A stretch of 48,596 nucleotides of DNA from Phytophthora sp. 'mugwort'. Its lineage: Eukaryota; Oomycota; Peronosporomycetes; Peronosporales; Peronosporaceae. Location: contig JAUCEF010000098.1 in the NCBI GenBank assembly GCA_033558025.1, forward strand, positions 1-48,596. The letters run 5' to 3'. Positions 26,482 to 36,993 of this stretch are shown one piece after another. Within the stretch, counting starts at the first letter, position 1; the number at the start of each line of letters is the position of its first letter. Position numbers and translations under genes: made by a program. The notes under the pieces are model-generated. The model saw only the letters and a list, made by a program, of their open reading frames with translations, was not told where the DNA came from and made no database searches.

Positions 26482-27341
26482 ACTTAAATAGAGTTTGATC
26501 CTGGCTCAGAATAAATGCTATCGGTATGCTTAACACATGCAAGTTGAATGTTTTTAAAACATAGCGAACGGGTGAGTAACACGTGAATTATCTACCTTTT
26601 AATTCAGAATAATTATTTTTATAAAAATACTGAATAAATTAATTAAAGTTTTTAACGTTAAAAGATGAGTTTGCGCAAGATTATGGTAGTTGGTAGTTTA
26701 ATAGACAACCAAGCCTATTATCTTTAGCTGGTTTGAAAGAATGATCAGCCACATTGGGACTGAGACACGGCCCAAACTTTTTTAAAGGCAGCAGTGGGGA
26801 ATTTTGGACAATGAGCGGAAGCTTGATCCAGCAATACCGAGTGGGTGATGACGGCTAATTAGGTTGTAAAGCTCTTTCATTAAGGAGGAAAATGACAGTA
26901 CTTAAAAAAGAAGTTCCGGCTAATACCCGTGCCAGCAGCCGCGGTAATACGGGAGGAGCGAGCATTATTCGGGATGATTAGGCGTAAAGGGTTTGTAGGT
27001 AGTTTTTTAAGTTGAAAGAAACAAATTAAAGCTCAACTTTATACATTTTTTCAAAACTGATAAACTGGAGTATAAATAGAGGATAATGGAATTTCTATTG
27101 GAGTGATAAAATACGTTGATAATAGAAGGAAGACCTATGGCGAAGGCAATTATCTGGGTATATACTGACACTGAGAAACGAAAGCTTGGGTAGCGAACGG
27201 GATTAGAGACCCCGGTAGTCCATGCTGTAAACGATGAGTGCTAATATTTAGAATTTTTAGATATAACAGCTAACGCGTTAAGCACTCCGCCTGAAAAGTA
27301 TAATCGCAAGATTGAAATTCAAAGGAATTGACGGGAGTCTA

Positions 27342-27373
<32 letters not shown>

Positions 27374-27990
27374 AATACGCGCAGAACCTTACCAACTCTT
27401 GCTAATTTTTATTTAAAATTTTTATATAAAAAACAGGTGTTGCATGGCTGTCGTCAGCTCGTGTTGTGAAATGTTTGGTTAAATCCTTTAACGAGCGCAA
27501 CCCCTATGATTAGTTACTAATTTATTATAAATAGATAAAAGTACTCTAATGAAAAAATTAATGATAGGTTAATGGAAGGTGGGGATGACGTCAAGTCTTC
27601 ATGGCCCTTATGAGTTGGGCTACACACGTGCTACAATGATAATTACAATGAGAAGCAATAATGATATAAGTTGGAGCAAATCTTCAAAAATTATCTTAGT
27701 TCGAATTAAGGGCTGAAACTCGCCCTTATGAAGTTGGAATCGCTAGTAATCGCAGAACAGCATGCTGCGGTGAATATGTTACTGGACTTTGTACACACCG
27801 CCCGTCACATCAGGGAAGTTGATTGTTTTTAAAATAATTTTTAATTCTTTTATAAAATTTAATAATTATTTAAATAAAATAATTTAAAATTTTTATAAAA
27901 TAAATTATAATTCCTAAAAAGTGGTTAGTAACTTTGATGAAGTCGTAACAAGGTAGTCGTAGGGGAACCTGTGTCTGGAAGAGATCTTTA
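26482..27990 (+). rRNA. rns: Small subunit ribosomal RNA
   Basis: About 1.5 kb. Universal landmarks: gagtttgatcctggctcag at 26491, gccagcagccgcggtaatac near 26931, attagagaccccggtagtcc near 27203, and tgtacacaccgcccgtcac near 27790. The last bases (ggaagagatcttta) replace the bacterial anti-Shine-Dalgarno end, so initiation by SD pairing is not expected. The ends are inferred from the bacterial molecule. trnW follows after 29 nt. Confidence 0.95.
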
Positions 27991-28019
27991 AGCATTCTTA
28001 AATTAAAATTAAAAGTCTT

Positions 28020-28091
28020 AGGAAAATAGTTTAATTGGTAAAATCATAGTCTCCAAAATTATTGTTATGGGTTCAAGTCCCATTTTTCCTG
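28020..28091 (+). tRNA. trnW: tRNA-Trp (CCA)
   Basis: 72-nt cloverleaf, loop CTCCAAA, anticodon CCA, reading TGG only. This supports TGA as stop. Position between rns and cox2 as in oomycetes. Confidence 0.94.
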
Positions 28092-28683
28092 TTTATTATA
28101 AAATATTATAAATCAAAAAAATTTTATAATATCTGAAATTAATTAAATTCAAGTTATAAAAATAAAATTTTATTTAAAATACTTTTTAATCAAAGGGAAT
28201 TTAAATTTAGATTTATAATATTTTATAATAAATATAGTTTTATATGTTTAAAATAAAAATATTATTATAAATATTCAATTTTAAAATTACTCCATTATTC
28301 CTAAAAAAATATTCATAAACAGATTAATTAATGTTTATATTAAGAAAACATTCTCAATATTAAATAATTTTAATTTATTAGTTAATATTATTGATTAATC
28401 GTTAAATGAATACTCTTTAAATAATTATTATTTCATTTTTATTATATTCTACATTAATATTTATTATTGTATATAAAAACATTTTAAAAATAATATGATT
28501 ATTTAATATAAATTATTTTAATTTTTAAAAAATTTTATATTCTTTAAGAAAAAAAAAAAATAATTCAATTATTTTTACAATATAAATAATAAAATTTATA
28601 TTTTTTCTTGAATATTAATATTCAAAAACTCTTAATTTTGTATATATTAAAAATTAAATAAAATAATAAATTTCAAGTATATT
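28092..28683. other. 592-nt non-coding spacer between trnW and cox2
   Basis: Extremely AT-rich. No tRNA and no ORF with an ATG longer than about 20 codons was seen. Near 28425-28497 a short hydrophobic frame without a start codon may be a chance run or a gene remnant. A CTTTAAGA motif lies at 28536-28549, followed by an A12 run. It is the longest unassigned stretch in the clean part of the window. Confidence 0.7.
28536..28549 (+). promoter_or_regulatory. Candidate promoter motif upstream of cox2
   Basis: TATATTCTTTAAGA, one mismatch from the identical atp9 and nad5 copies, and 134 nt before the cox2 ATG. Followed by a run of A. Confidence 0.4.
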
Positions 28684-29460
28684 ATGACAATAATAAATTA
28701 TATAAATAATCAATTCACTTTTTTAGATATGGCTGAACCTTGGCAATTAGGTTTTCAAGATCCAGCAACACCTGTTATGGAAGGTATTATTAATTTTCAT
28801 CATGATTTAATGTTTTTTTTAATTATGATTACTGTATTTGTTTGTTGGATGTTATTTAGAGTTATTACTCTTTTTGATGAAAAAAAAAATAAAATTCCAG
28901 CAACAATTGTACATGGTGCTACTATTGAAATTATTTGGACTTCTATTCCAGCCTTAATTTTATTAACGGTAGCTATTCCATCTTTTGCTTTATTATATTC
29001 AATGGATGAAGTAATTGATCCTATTATTACTTTAAAAGTAATTGGTAGTCAATGGTATTGGAGTTATGAATATTCAGATAATTTAGAATTTTCTGATGAA
29101 CCTTTAATTTTTGATAGTTATATGATTCAAGAAGATGATTTAGCAATAGGTCAATTTAGAATTTTAGAAGTTGATAATCGTGTGGTTGTTCCAACTAATA
29201 GTCATATTCGAGTATTAATTACTGCTTCAGATGTTTTACATTCATGGGCAATACCTTCATTAGGTATAAAATTAGATGCTTGTCCTGGTCGTTTAAATCA
29301 AACATCAATGTTTATTAAACGTGAAGGTGTTTTTTATGGACAATGTAGTGAAATTTGTGGAGTAAATCATGGATTTATGCCTATTGTTGTAGAAGCTGTT
29401 TCATTAGAAGATTATTTAATTTGGTTAAAAAATAAAATCAATTTTGATTTTAATATATAA
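28684..29460 (+). CDS. cox2: Cytochrome c oxidase subunit 2
   Basis: Encodes 258 residues. Two transmembrane helices (about 40-62 and 82-104) precede the soluble CuA domain. The CuA ligands are all present: H186, C221, E223, C225, H229, M232. The aromatic electron-entry motif Gln-Trp-Tyr-Trp-Ser-Tyr-Glu-Tyr is at 123-130. It receives electrons from cytochrome c in the intermembrane space. It heads the cox2-orf32-cox1 run on the plus strand. Confidence 0.98.
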   Translation: MTIINYINNQFTFLDMAEPWQLGFQDPATPVMEGIINFHHDLMFFLIMITVFVCWMLFRVITLFDEKKNKIPATIVHGATIEIIWTSIPALILLTVAIPSFALLYSMDEVIDPIITLKVIGSQWYWSYEYSDNLEFSDEPLIFDSYMIQEDDLAIGQFRILEVDNRVVVPTNSHIRVLITASDVLHSWAIPSLGIKLDACPGRLNQTSMFIKREGVFYGQCSEICGVNHGFMPIVVEAVSLEDYLIWLKNKINFDFNI

Positions 29461-29473
29461 TTAAAAAATTTTT

Positions 29474-29572
29474 ATGGTATTTAAAATCATTGGTATAATT
29501 TTTTTAATATTATTACTATTTACTGATATTAAAAAATTAATTAATAAAATCAAACAATTTTTCAATAAATAA
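29474..29572 (+). CDS. orf32, minimal TatA-like membrane protein (hypothesis)
   Basis: A 32-codon ORF with its own ATG, 13 nt after cox2 and 110 nt before cox1 on the same strand. The protein has one N-terminal hydrophobic helix (about residues 5-16) followed directly by Phe-Thr-Asp-Ile-Lys-Lys-Leu and a basic amphipathic stretch ending Gln-Phe-Phe-Asn-Lys. That is the TatA/E plan: a short membrane helix, a Phe-Gly hinge (here Phe-Thr), Lys-Lys-Leu, then an amphipathic helix. From memory, a small ORF of this size sits between cox2 and cox1 in other oomycete mitochondria, so it is likely conserved. tatC is encoded in the same genome. The protein is too short for firm homology; a small complex IV or V subunit is an alternative. 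Confidence 0.6.
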   Translation: MVFKIIGIIFLILLLFTDIKKLINKIKQFFNK

Positions 29573-29682
29573 AAATAATTTATTTTTTTGATAATAAAAA
29601 ATTAAAAAAACCAACGCTTTTTTTGATTTAAAAATAAAATATATAATTTTGCATTTAAAATAAAATTTAAAAATATAAATAA

Positions 29683-31161
<1,479 letters not shown>

Positions 31162-31172
31162 AAAAAATTTTT

Positions 31173-31212
31173 ATAATTATTAATAATTAAATTAATCTTT
31201 ATTAATAATTAT
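31173..31212. terminator. Stem-loop downstream of cox1
   Basis: 14-bp A/T inverted repeat, ataattattaataa / ttattaataattat, with a 12-nt loop, 11 nt after the cox1 stop. A second small hairpin (accgt-ttt-acggt, 31238-31250) follows. Probably RNA 3'-end or processing structures. Confidence 0.45.
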
Positions 31213-31273
31213 ATTAAAAATTTTTAATTTAATTAATACCGTTTTACGGTGTTTTATAAAAATTTAAAATTTT

Positions 31274-31287
31274 TATATTATTTAAGA
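31274..31287 (+). promoter_or_regulatory. Candidate promoter motif upstream of the 137-codon ORF
   Basis: TATATTATTTAAGA, one mismatch from the cox2 copy (C to A), and 116 nt before the ATG. Confidence 0.3.
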
Positions 31288-31403
31288 GAAAAAAATATTA
31301 GTAAAATTTAAATAAAAAAAAATATTAAATCTCAAAAATTAAATCAAATAAAAATTTAATTAATAACAAATTAATTATTAATAAAATAATTTAAATTATA
31401 ATT

Positions 31404-31817
31404 ATGGATATCGAAAATATTTTAATAGACTTAAACAATGACAACAATAATATTGAAAAACACGAATCACAAGAACAAACATCAAATTATATAAAATATA
31501 TAATATTTATAATAGGTGCCTTTTTTATTTTAGGTTTAACTATTTTTTTAATTTATTTCAATAGCGATTTTCCAATAGTTTCTGCATTACAGGATTTAAG
31601 GAATATCGTCGATGATGAAACTTTCAATCAAATAAAACAAGTTGTTTTAAAAATGTTACGTGAACCTGAAAAAAGGGCGGCTGGATTAAATTTATTAGAA
31701 TTATTAAAACTAACTATTCATCCAAGACATTTATTAAAAGATAATCCACAAGAATTTGAAAAAATGATGACTCATTTAATTAAAATTTTAATTTCTATTT
31801 TTAAAGAAGATGGCTAA
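31404..31817 (+). CDS. Orphan single-span membrane ORF (137 codons)
   Basis: 137 residues: an acidic, Asn-rich N-terminus (1-27), one transmembrane helix at about 30-50 (Tyr-Ile-Ile-Phe-Ile-Ile-Gly-Ala-Phe-Phe), then a charged, helix-rich soluble domain with Arg-Glu-Pro-Glu-Lys-Arg-Ala-Ala-Gly-Leu-Asn near 87-97. Its balanced composition resembles the other orphan ORF at 25354 more than the native ribosomal ORFs. It lies after cox1 at the end of the plus-strand block, facing the minus block, a typical insertion place. No family is recognised. A stem-loop follows immediately. Expression is unproven. Confidence 0.65.
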   Translation: MDIENILIDLNNDNNNIEKHESQEQTSNYIKYIIFIIGAFFILGLTIFLIYFNSDFPIVSALQDLRNIVDDETFNQIKQVVLKMLREPEKRAAGLNLLELLKLTIHPRHLLKDNPQEFEKMMTHLIKILISIFKEDG

Positions 31818-31819
31818 AA

Positions 31820-31847
31820 AAACCTATTTAATTTGTTAAATAGGTTT
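31820..31847. terminator. Perfect stem-loop after the 137-codon ORF
   Basis: aaacctattta / taaataggttt, 11-bp perfect stem, 6-nt loop, starting 3 nt after the stop. It lies between converging transcription units, so it could end or process plus-strand transcripts. Confidence 0.55.
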
Positions 31848-32228
31848 CTAGATATACAATATATACATTATGTAAATTTTTACCAATTAAAAACTAATTA
31901 TGTGATTTTAAATTATAACTATGTTGATATTAATTTAATTTTAGTTATTGAGTATTTAATAAAAATTAATCTATTTAAATATTTATGTCATCAATAACTT
32001 ATGTTAAACCATCTTGATTAAAAGTTATAGAATTAGCAATAATAATATTCTGTATTTATATTAAATTTGTAAGTGAACGCATTCTTCTTATATTTTTTAG
32101 AATATTTATTGAAAAAAATTGATTTTTTTAATTTATTATTTCTTAAAAAATTTAAATTTTATTATTTATATTATAAAAATAATTGAATTATTTTTTTTTT
32201 AAGAATGAAATTTTTAAATAAAACTAAT
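31848..32228. other. Non-coding region between convergent blocks
   Basis: About 380 nt between the plus-strand stem-loop and trnR(TCT) on the minus strand. AT-rich, with no ATG-initiated ORF of note and no tRNA seen on either strand. Contains short A/T palindromes only. Confidence 0.6.
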
Positions 32229-32301
32229 TACAATCTCTTGGATTTGAACCAAGATTTTAAAGCTTAGAAGGCTAATACTCTACCAATTAAGTTAAGATTG
32301 T
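32229..32301 (-). tRNA. trnR: tRNA-Arg (TCT)
   Basis: 73-nt cloverleaf, acceptor ACAATCT with AGATTGT, loop CTTCTAA, anticodon TCT. The anticodon stem has two T-T mismatches at its top, leaving three good pairs. It is downstream of nad6. Confidence 0.85.
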
Positions 32302-32318
32302 TTTAGTTTTATTAAGAA

Positions 32319-33029
32319 TTAAACAGTTTTATCTGAATATACATTAAAAATAGCTTTTAATGCATCTCGTGAAAGTTGTTTATAAATATTTTGTTTTAAA
32401 AATTTTTTTTTTTCCTTTTTAGTTAAAGTAACCGCTCCTATTAAAGCTATTAATAATATAATACCTGCAACTAAAAAAAAAAAAGCATAATAACTATATA
32501 AAATTTGTCCAATTGTTTCAATATTTGTAATAGTATCTAATTGATAGATAAAATTTTTTAAAAAGGGTTTGACATCAACAAATATTTCAAAAGTACCTTT
32601 CATACTATCGTGAAAAAAAAATAAAGTATTTACTTTTTGAGTAAAAAAAGAATTATTTATTAAATGGTAATATGATGTAAAAACTTTACTAAACATAACA
32701 AACGTTTCTAAAAAAAAAATAAAACTAATTAAAAAAATAATTGGTAAATAACCAAAATTATTTTTTATTTTATTTTTATCAATTAAAACATTAACATCTA
32801 GCATCATAATAACAAATAAAAATAATACAGTAATAGCTCCTACATAAATAATAATTAACATTATTGATAAAAATTCAATTTCAGAAATTAATAATAATCC
32901 AGTTGAATTAGTAAAAACTAATATTAAAAAAAATGCAGAATATATTGTATTTGTAGAATATATTACAAATATAGCTGAAGTTAAAGCTATAGTTGAAAAA
33001 GTATAAAAGAAAATTGTTTCGAAATCCAT
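32319..33029 (-). CDS. nad6: NADH dehydrogenase subunit 6
   Basis: Encodes 236 residues, within the range for Nad6 (NuoJ). Five hydrophobic helices can be placed. The segment Ile-Ile-Tyr-Val-Gly-Ala-Ile-Thr-Val-Leu-Phe-Leu-Phe-Val (near 59-72) is the family's pi-bulge helix, followed by Val-Ile-Met-Met-Leu-Asp. The C-terminal Leu-Ile-Gly-Ala-Val-Thr-Leu is also typical. Follows nad5 by 60 nt on the same strand. Confidence 0.96.
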   Translation of the reverse strand: MDFETIFFYTFSTIALTSAIFVIYSTNTIYSAFFLILVFTNSTGLLLISEIEFLSIMLIIIYVGAITVLFLFVIMMLDVNVLIDKNKIKNNFGYLPIIFLISFIFFLETFVMFSKVFTSYYHLINNSFFTQKVNTLFFFHDSMKGTFEIFVDVKPFLKNFIYQLDTITNIETIGQILYSYYAFFFLVAGIILLIALIGAVTLTKKEKKKFLKQNIYKQLSRDALKAIFNVYSDKTV

Positions 33030-33089
33030 AATGTATTTAAATTATATAAATTTATAATTATATCTTAAAAGATACATATTTTATTATTT

Positions 33090-35084
33090 TTATTTAATTA
33101 ATAAAAAAATAAATAAAAATAATAAAATAGTAATAATATTAAAAAAATAAATAATAGAAAAAAAAATAATATTTATTAAACAAATAATGCTAATTAACAT
33201 TAATAATGAATAGTGATAAATATAACCTGTTTGTAATAAAATTATTTTTTGACTTAAGAAAGAAAAAACGGTTATTAAACCAAAAGGACCACACATTTCA
33301 ATTAAACCTTTATCAATCATTTTATATGTTACATTATAACCAACTTTTAATATATATTGATTAATAAATTCATAATAAATTTTATCAAAATACCATTTTC
33401 TATTTAAAAAATTATAAAAATAAAGACCATATTTTGAAATTTTTAAGTTATATAAAAATCTAAATTTAAAAAAATATAAATAAAAGGCACAAAATAAGCC
33501 ACAAAAACTTAAAATAACAGGTAATAATTTAAAAAATGTTGGTAAAAATTCAGCATCAATCATTTGATTATTAAATGGATTTATATAAATTGAGTTATTC
33601 CAAAAATTTGAACCTAACCCAACAAACATATCTTTAGAAATATAACCTATAAAAATACTACCAAATGCTAAAACTCCTAAAGGAATACCCATTTCTAATG
33701 GAACATCATGTGCATTTTTAATAACATTTTTATAGGCATTAGTTTCACTTAAAAAAGCAAAAAATAATAAACGTGTTGAATAGAATGCCGTAAAAAATGC
33801 ACCAATAGTACCCAACCAATAAGCAAAATGACCTGTTTCACTAAAACTTGAAAATGCAACTTCTAATATTAAATCTTTAGAATAAAAACCAGTTAAAAAA
33901 GGAAAACCCATTAAAGATAATGAACCTATTAAAAACATTATATAAGTAAAAGGTAAAATTCTTCTTAAACCACCCATTTTTCTTATATCTTGTTCATCAC
34001 CCATAGCATGAATTACAGCACCGGAACATAAAAATAATAATGCTTTAAAATATGCATGATTTGATAAATGAAAAATAGCTAAAGGATAATTTGATAATCC
34101 ACAAGCAAAAAACATATAACCTAATTGACTACAAGTAGAATAGGCAACTATTTTTTTAAAATCATTTTGTACTAGACCAATTGTACTTGAGAAAAAGGCT
34201 GTAGAAGCTCCAATAATTGTAATAACTTTTAAAGAAAACATTGAATATTCAAACATTGGTGAACAACGTGCAATTAAATAAACACCAGCAGTTACCATAG
34301 TCGCTGCATGGATTAATGCCGAAACCGGCGTAGGTCCTTCCATAGCATCGGGTAACCATAAATGTAAAAAAATTTGAGCAGATTTACCCATAGCACCTAT
34401 AAAAATTAAAATACACGCAACATCAATAATACTTAAAATATAATTAAAAAAAATAAATTTAAAATCTTTAACAATAGAAATTGCTGCAAATGTACTAAAA
34501 TATTCAATAGTTCTAATATTATAAAAAACAGTTAATACACCTAATAATAAGATTAAATCACTAATTCGATTAACTAACATAGCTTTTATAGCTGCTTTAT
34601 TCGCTTGTAAACGTGTAAACCAAAAATTAATTAATAAATATGAACAAAAACCAACACCTTCCCATCCAACAAACATTTGCATAAAATTATCACCTGTAAC
34701 TAATATAATCATAAAAAAAGTAAATAGTGATAAATATGACATAAATCTAGATAAATGTGGATCATGATCCATATATTTAGAAGAATATAAATGAACTAAA
34801 GTTGAAATACTTGTTACAACAATTAACATTATCATAGTTAAACTATCAAATAAAAAACACCAATTACAATTAAATAAACCACTATTAATCCAATTTGAAA
34901 TATAAATAATATACTCATATTCATTTGTAATTGAATTATATATAATAATAAATGAAAAAAGACAACTTAAAAAAGTTGTTAATGTGGTTATAAATACAGA
35001 ACCTTTACGGCCAATATAAAAACCAAATAATCCAGAAGCTACTGAACCTAAAAAAGGTAAAAAAATTAAAGTTAATAATAACAT
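33090..35084 (-). CDS. nad5: NADH dehydrogenase subunit 5
   Basis: Encodes 664 residues, full length for the distal antiporter-like subunit (NuoL). The core Asp-Pro-His-Leu-Ser-Arg-Phe, Gly-Trp-Glu-Gly-Val-Gly near 139-146, and Leu-Pro-Asp-Ala-Met-Glu-Gly-Pro-Thr-Pro-Val-Ser-Ala-Leu-Ile-His are exact. The long lateral helix and C-terminal anchor helix are present. It starts 204 nt from atp1 with a candidate promoter motif on the same strand in between. Confidence 0.97.
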   Translation of the reverse strand: MLLLTLIFLPFLGSVASGLFGFYIGRKGSVFITTLTTFLSCLFSFIIIYNSITNEYEYIIYISNWINSGLFNCNWCFLFDSLTMIMLIVVTSISTLVHLYSSKYMDHDPHLSRFMSYLSLFTFFMIILVTGDNFMQMFVGWEGVGFCSYLLINFWFTRLQANKAAIKAMLVNRISDLILLLGVLTVFYNIRTIEYFSTFAAISIVKDFKFIFFNYILSIIDVACILIFIGAMGKSAQIFLHLWLPDAMEGPTPVSALIHAATMVTAGVYLIARCSPMFEYSMFSLKVITIIGASTAFFSSTIGLVQNDFKKIVAYSTCSQLGYMFFACGLSNYPLAIFHLSNHAYFKALLFLCSGAVIHAMGDEQDIRKMGGLRRILPFTYIMFLIGSLSLMGFPFLTGFYSKDLILEVAFSSFSETGHFAYWLGTIGAFFTAFYSTRLLFFAFLSETNAYKNVIKNAHDVPLEMGIPLGVLAFGSIFIGYISKDMFVGLGSNFWNNSIYINPFNNQMIDAEFLPTFFKLLPVILSFCGLFCAFYLYFFKFRFLYNLKISKYGLYFYNFLNRKWYFDKIYYEFINQYILKVGYNVTYKMIDKGLIEMCGPFGLITVFSFLSQKIILLQTGYIYHYSLLMLISIICLINIIFFSIIYFFNIITILLFLFIFLLIK

Positions 35085-35143
35085 AATAGAATAAAATAAA
35101 TTTAAATTATTTAAAAATATAATAATAATTTTAAAATAATTCT

Positions 35144-35157
35144 TCTTAAAGAATAAA
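35144..35157 (-). promoter_or_regulatory. Candidate promoter motif upstream of nad5
   Basis: Minus strand TTTATTCTTTAAGA, identical over 14 nt to the copy before atp9, and 59 nt before the nad5 ATG. Confidence 0.4.
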
Positions 35158-35288
35158 TATTTTTTAAAAAATTAATATTAGAATAATATTTAAAATTATT
35201 TTCTATATAGAAAATAATTAATTTTTATCTGTTATGTTTTATTTACAAAATATTATAATTATTTTTTATTAATAAAAAAATAATTATA

Positions 35289-36818
35289 TTATTTTGTAAT
35301 AAAATTATTAGTAAAATTTGTTGCTAAAATATTAAGTTTTTTTTCTAATTCTTTAGATATTTCTTTTTTATTTAAGATTTCTTCTAAAATATTAAAATGA
35401 TTATTTTTTATAAAATTTAACCAACTAATTTCAAAACTTGAAATTTTATCAACAGCAATTTTATCTAAGAAACCACGTACACCTAAATAAATAATTACAA
35501 TTTGATTTTCAACAGATAACGGTATATTTAAACCTTGTTTTAACATTTCTGTTAATCTAATCCCTCTATTTAATTGTTGTTGAGTTGTAGCATCTAAATC
35601 AGAACCAAATTGAGCAAATGCTTGTACTTCTCTAAATTGTGCTAATTCTAATTTCATTGTACCAGCAATTTGTTTCATAGCTTTAATTTGTGCAGAAGAA
35701 CCAACACGACTTACAGATAATCCAACACTAATTGCAGGTCTTTGACCTTCATTAAATAATTCTGTTTCTAAAAAAATTTGTCCATCAGTAATTGAAATAA
35801 CATTTGTTGGAATATAAGCAGAAACATCTCCAGCTTGTGTTTCAATAATAGGTAATGCGGTTAATGAACCACCACCAATTTTTTTATTCATTTTAGCAGC
35901 TCTTTCTAATAAACGAGAGTGTAAATAAAAAACATCTCCAGGATAAGCTTCTCTACCTGGAGGTCTTCTTAATAATAAAGACATTTGTCTATAAGCTACC
36001 GCTTGTTTTGATAAATCATCATAGAAAATAACAGCATGTTTACCATTATCTCTAAAATATTCACCTAAAGCACAACCAGTATATGGAGCTAAATATTGTA
36101 AGGGTGCTGAATCTGAAGCAGTAGCCGCTACAATAACAGAAAAAAACATTGCATTTTTTTCTTCTAAAGTTTTTGTTAATTCAGCAATTGTTGATCTTTT
36201 TTGACCAACACCTACATAAATACAATATAATTGATTATTTATATCTTTTTTTAAATGAGGTTCTCTTTGATTAATTATAGTATCAATAGCAATAGATGTT
36301 TTACCTGTTTGTCTATCACCAATAATTAATTCCCTTTGACCACGACCAATAGGAATTAAACTATCTACAGCTTTTAAACCTGTTTGTACAGGTTGTTTAA
36401 CACTTTCTCTAGGCATAATACCTGGAGCTTTAACTTCAACTCTACTTTCTAATTTACTGTTAATTTGACCTTTACCATCAATGGGTTGTCCTAAAGCATC
36501 AACTACTCTACCTAATACTTCAGGTCCTACAGGTACACTAACAATAGATCCAGTTCTTCGTACAAAATTACCTTCTTGAATTTCTCTATCATTACTAAAA
36601 ACAACAACACCAACAACATCAGGTTCTAAATTTAAAGCCATTCCTTTAATATTACCATTATTAAATTCAACCATTTCACCTGCTTGAATTTTAGTTAAAC
36701 CATAACATCTTGCAATACCATCACTCATTGAAAGAACAATACCTGTTTCTTGTAAACTTTTTTCATCTTTATATTTTTTAATATTTGATTCCAGTATATA
36801 TGATAATTCAATAGCCAT
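35289..36818 (-). CDS. atp1: ATP synthase F1 subunit alpha
   Basis: Encodes 509 residues, normal length. P-loop Gly-Asp-Arg-Gln-Thr-Gly-Lys-Thr at 167-174; the arginine finger segment [13 protein letters not shown] is intact; [19 protein letters not shown] is present. Alpha binds nucleotide non-catalytically in the F1 head. It is downstream of trnE and upstream of nad5. Confidence 0.98.
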   Translation of the reverse strand: MAIELSYILESNIKKYKDEKSLQETGIVLSMSDGIARCYGLTKIQAGEMVEFNNGNIKGMALNLEPDVVGVVVFSNDREIQEGNFVRRTGSIVSVPVGPEVLGRVVDALGQPIDGKGQINSKLESRVEVKAPGIMPRESVKQPVQTGLKAVDSLIPIGRGQRELIIGDRQTGKTSIAIDTIINQREPHLKKDINNQLYCIYVGVGQKRSTIAELTKTLEEKNAMFFSVIVAATASDSAPLQYLAPYTGCALGEYFRDNGKHAVIFYDDLSKQAVAYRQMSLLLRRPPGREAYPGDVFYLHSRLLERAAKMNKKIGGGSLTALPIIETQAGDVSAYIPTNVISITDGQIFLETELFNEGQRPAISVGLSVSRVGSSAQIKAMKQIAGTMKLELAQFREVQAFAQFGSDLDATTQQQLNRGIRLTEMLKQGLNIPLSVENQIVIIYLGVRGFLDKIAVDKISSFEISWLNFIKNNHFNILEEILNKKEISKELEKKLNILATNFTNNFITK

Positions 36819-36897
36819 AGAGGTTATTAAATTATCATATTATTTAATAATTATAAATTATTATAATTACCAAAATATATCAAATATATATTTTTTA

Positions 36898-36969
36898 TAC
36901 CCTTTACGAGAATTGAACTCGTATTTTTACCGTGAAAAGGTAATGTCCTAACCATTAGACTAAAAGGGC
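36898..36969 (-). tRNA. trnE: tRNA-Glu (TTC)
   Basis: 72-nt cloverleaf, loop TTTTCAC, anticodon TTC. Sits between nad4 and atp1. Confidence 0.93.
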
Positions 36970-36993
36970 TTTTTATTAAACAAAAAATTTTGT

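Noticed and set aside
28425..28497. Short hydrophobic frame upstream of cox2 as a small membrane protein
   Set aside because: No ATG, bounded by stops, and AT-rich DNA produces such Ile/Phe/Leu runs by chance.
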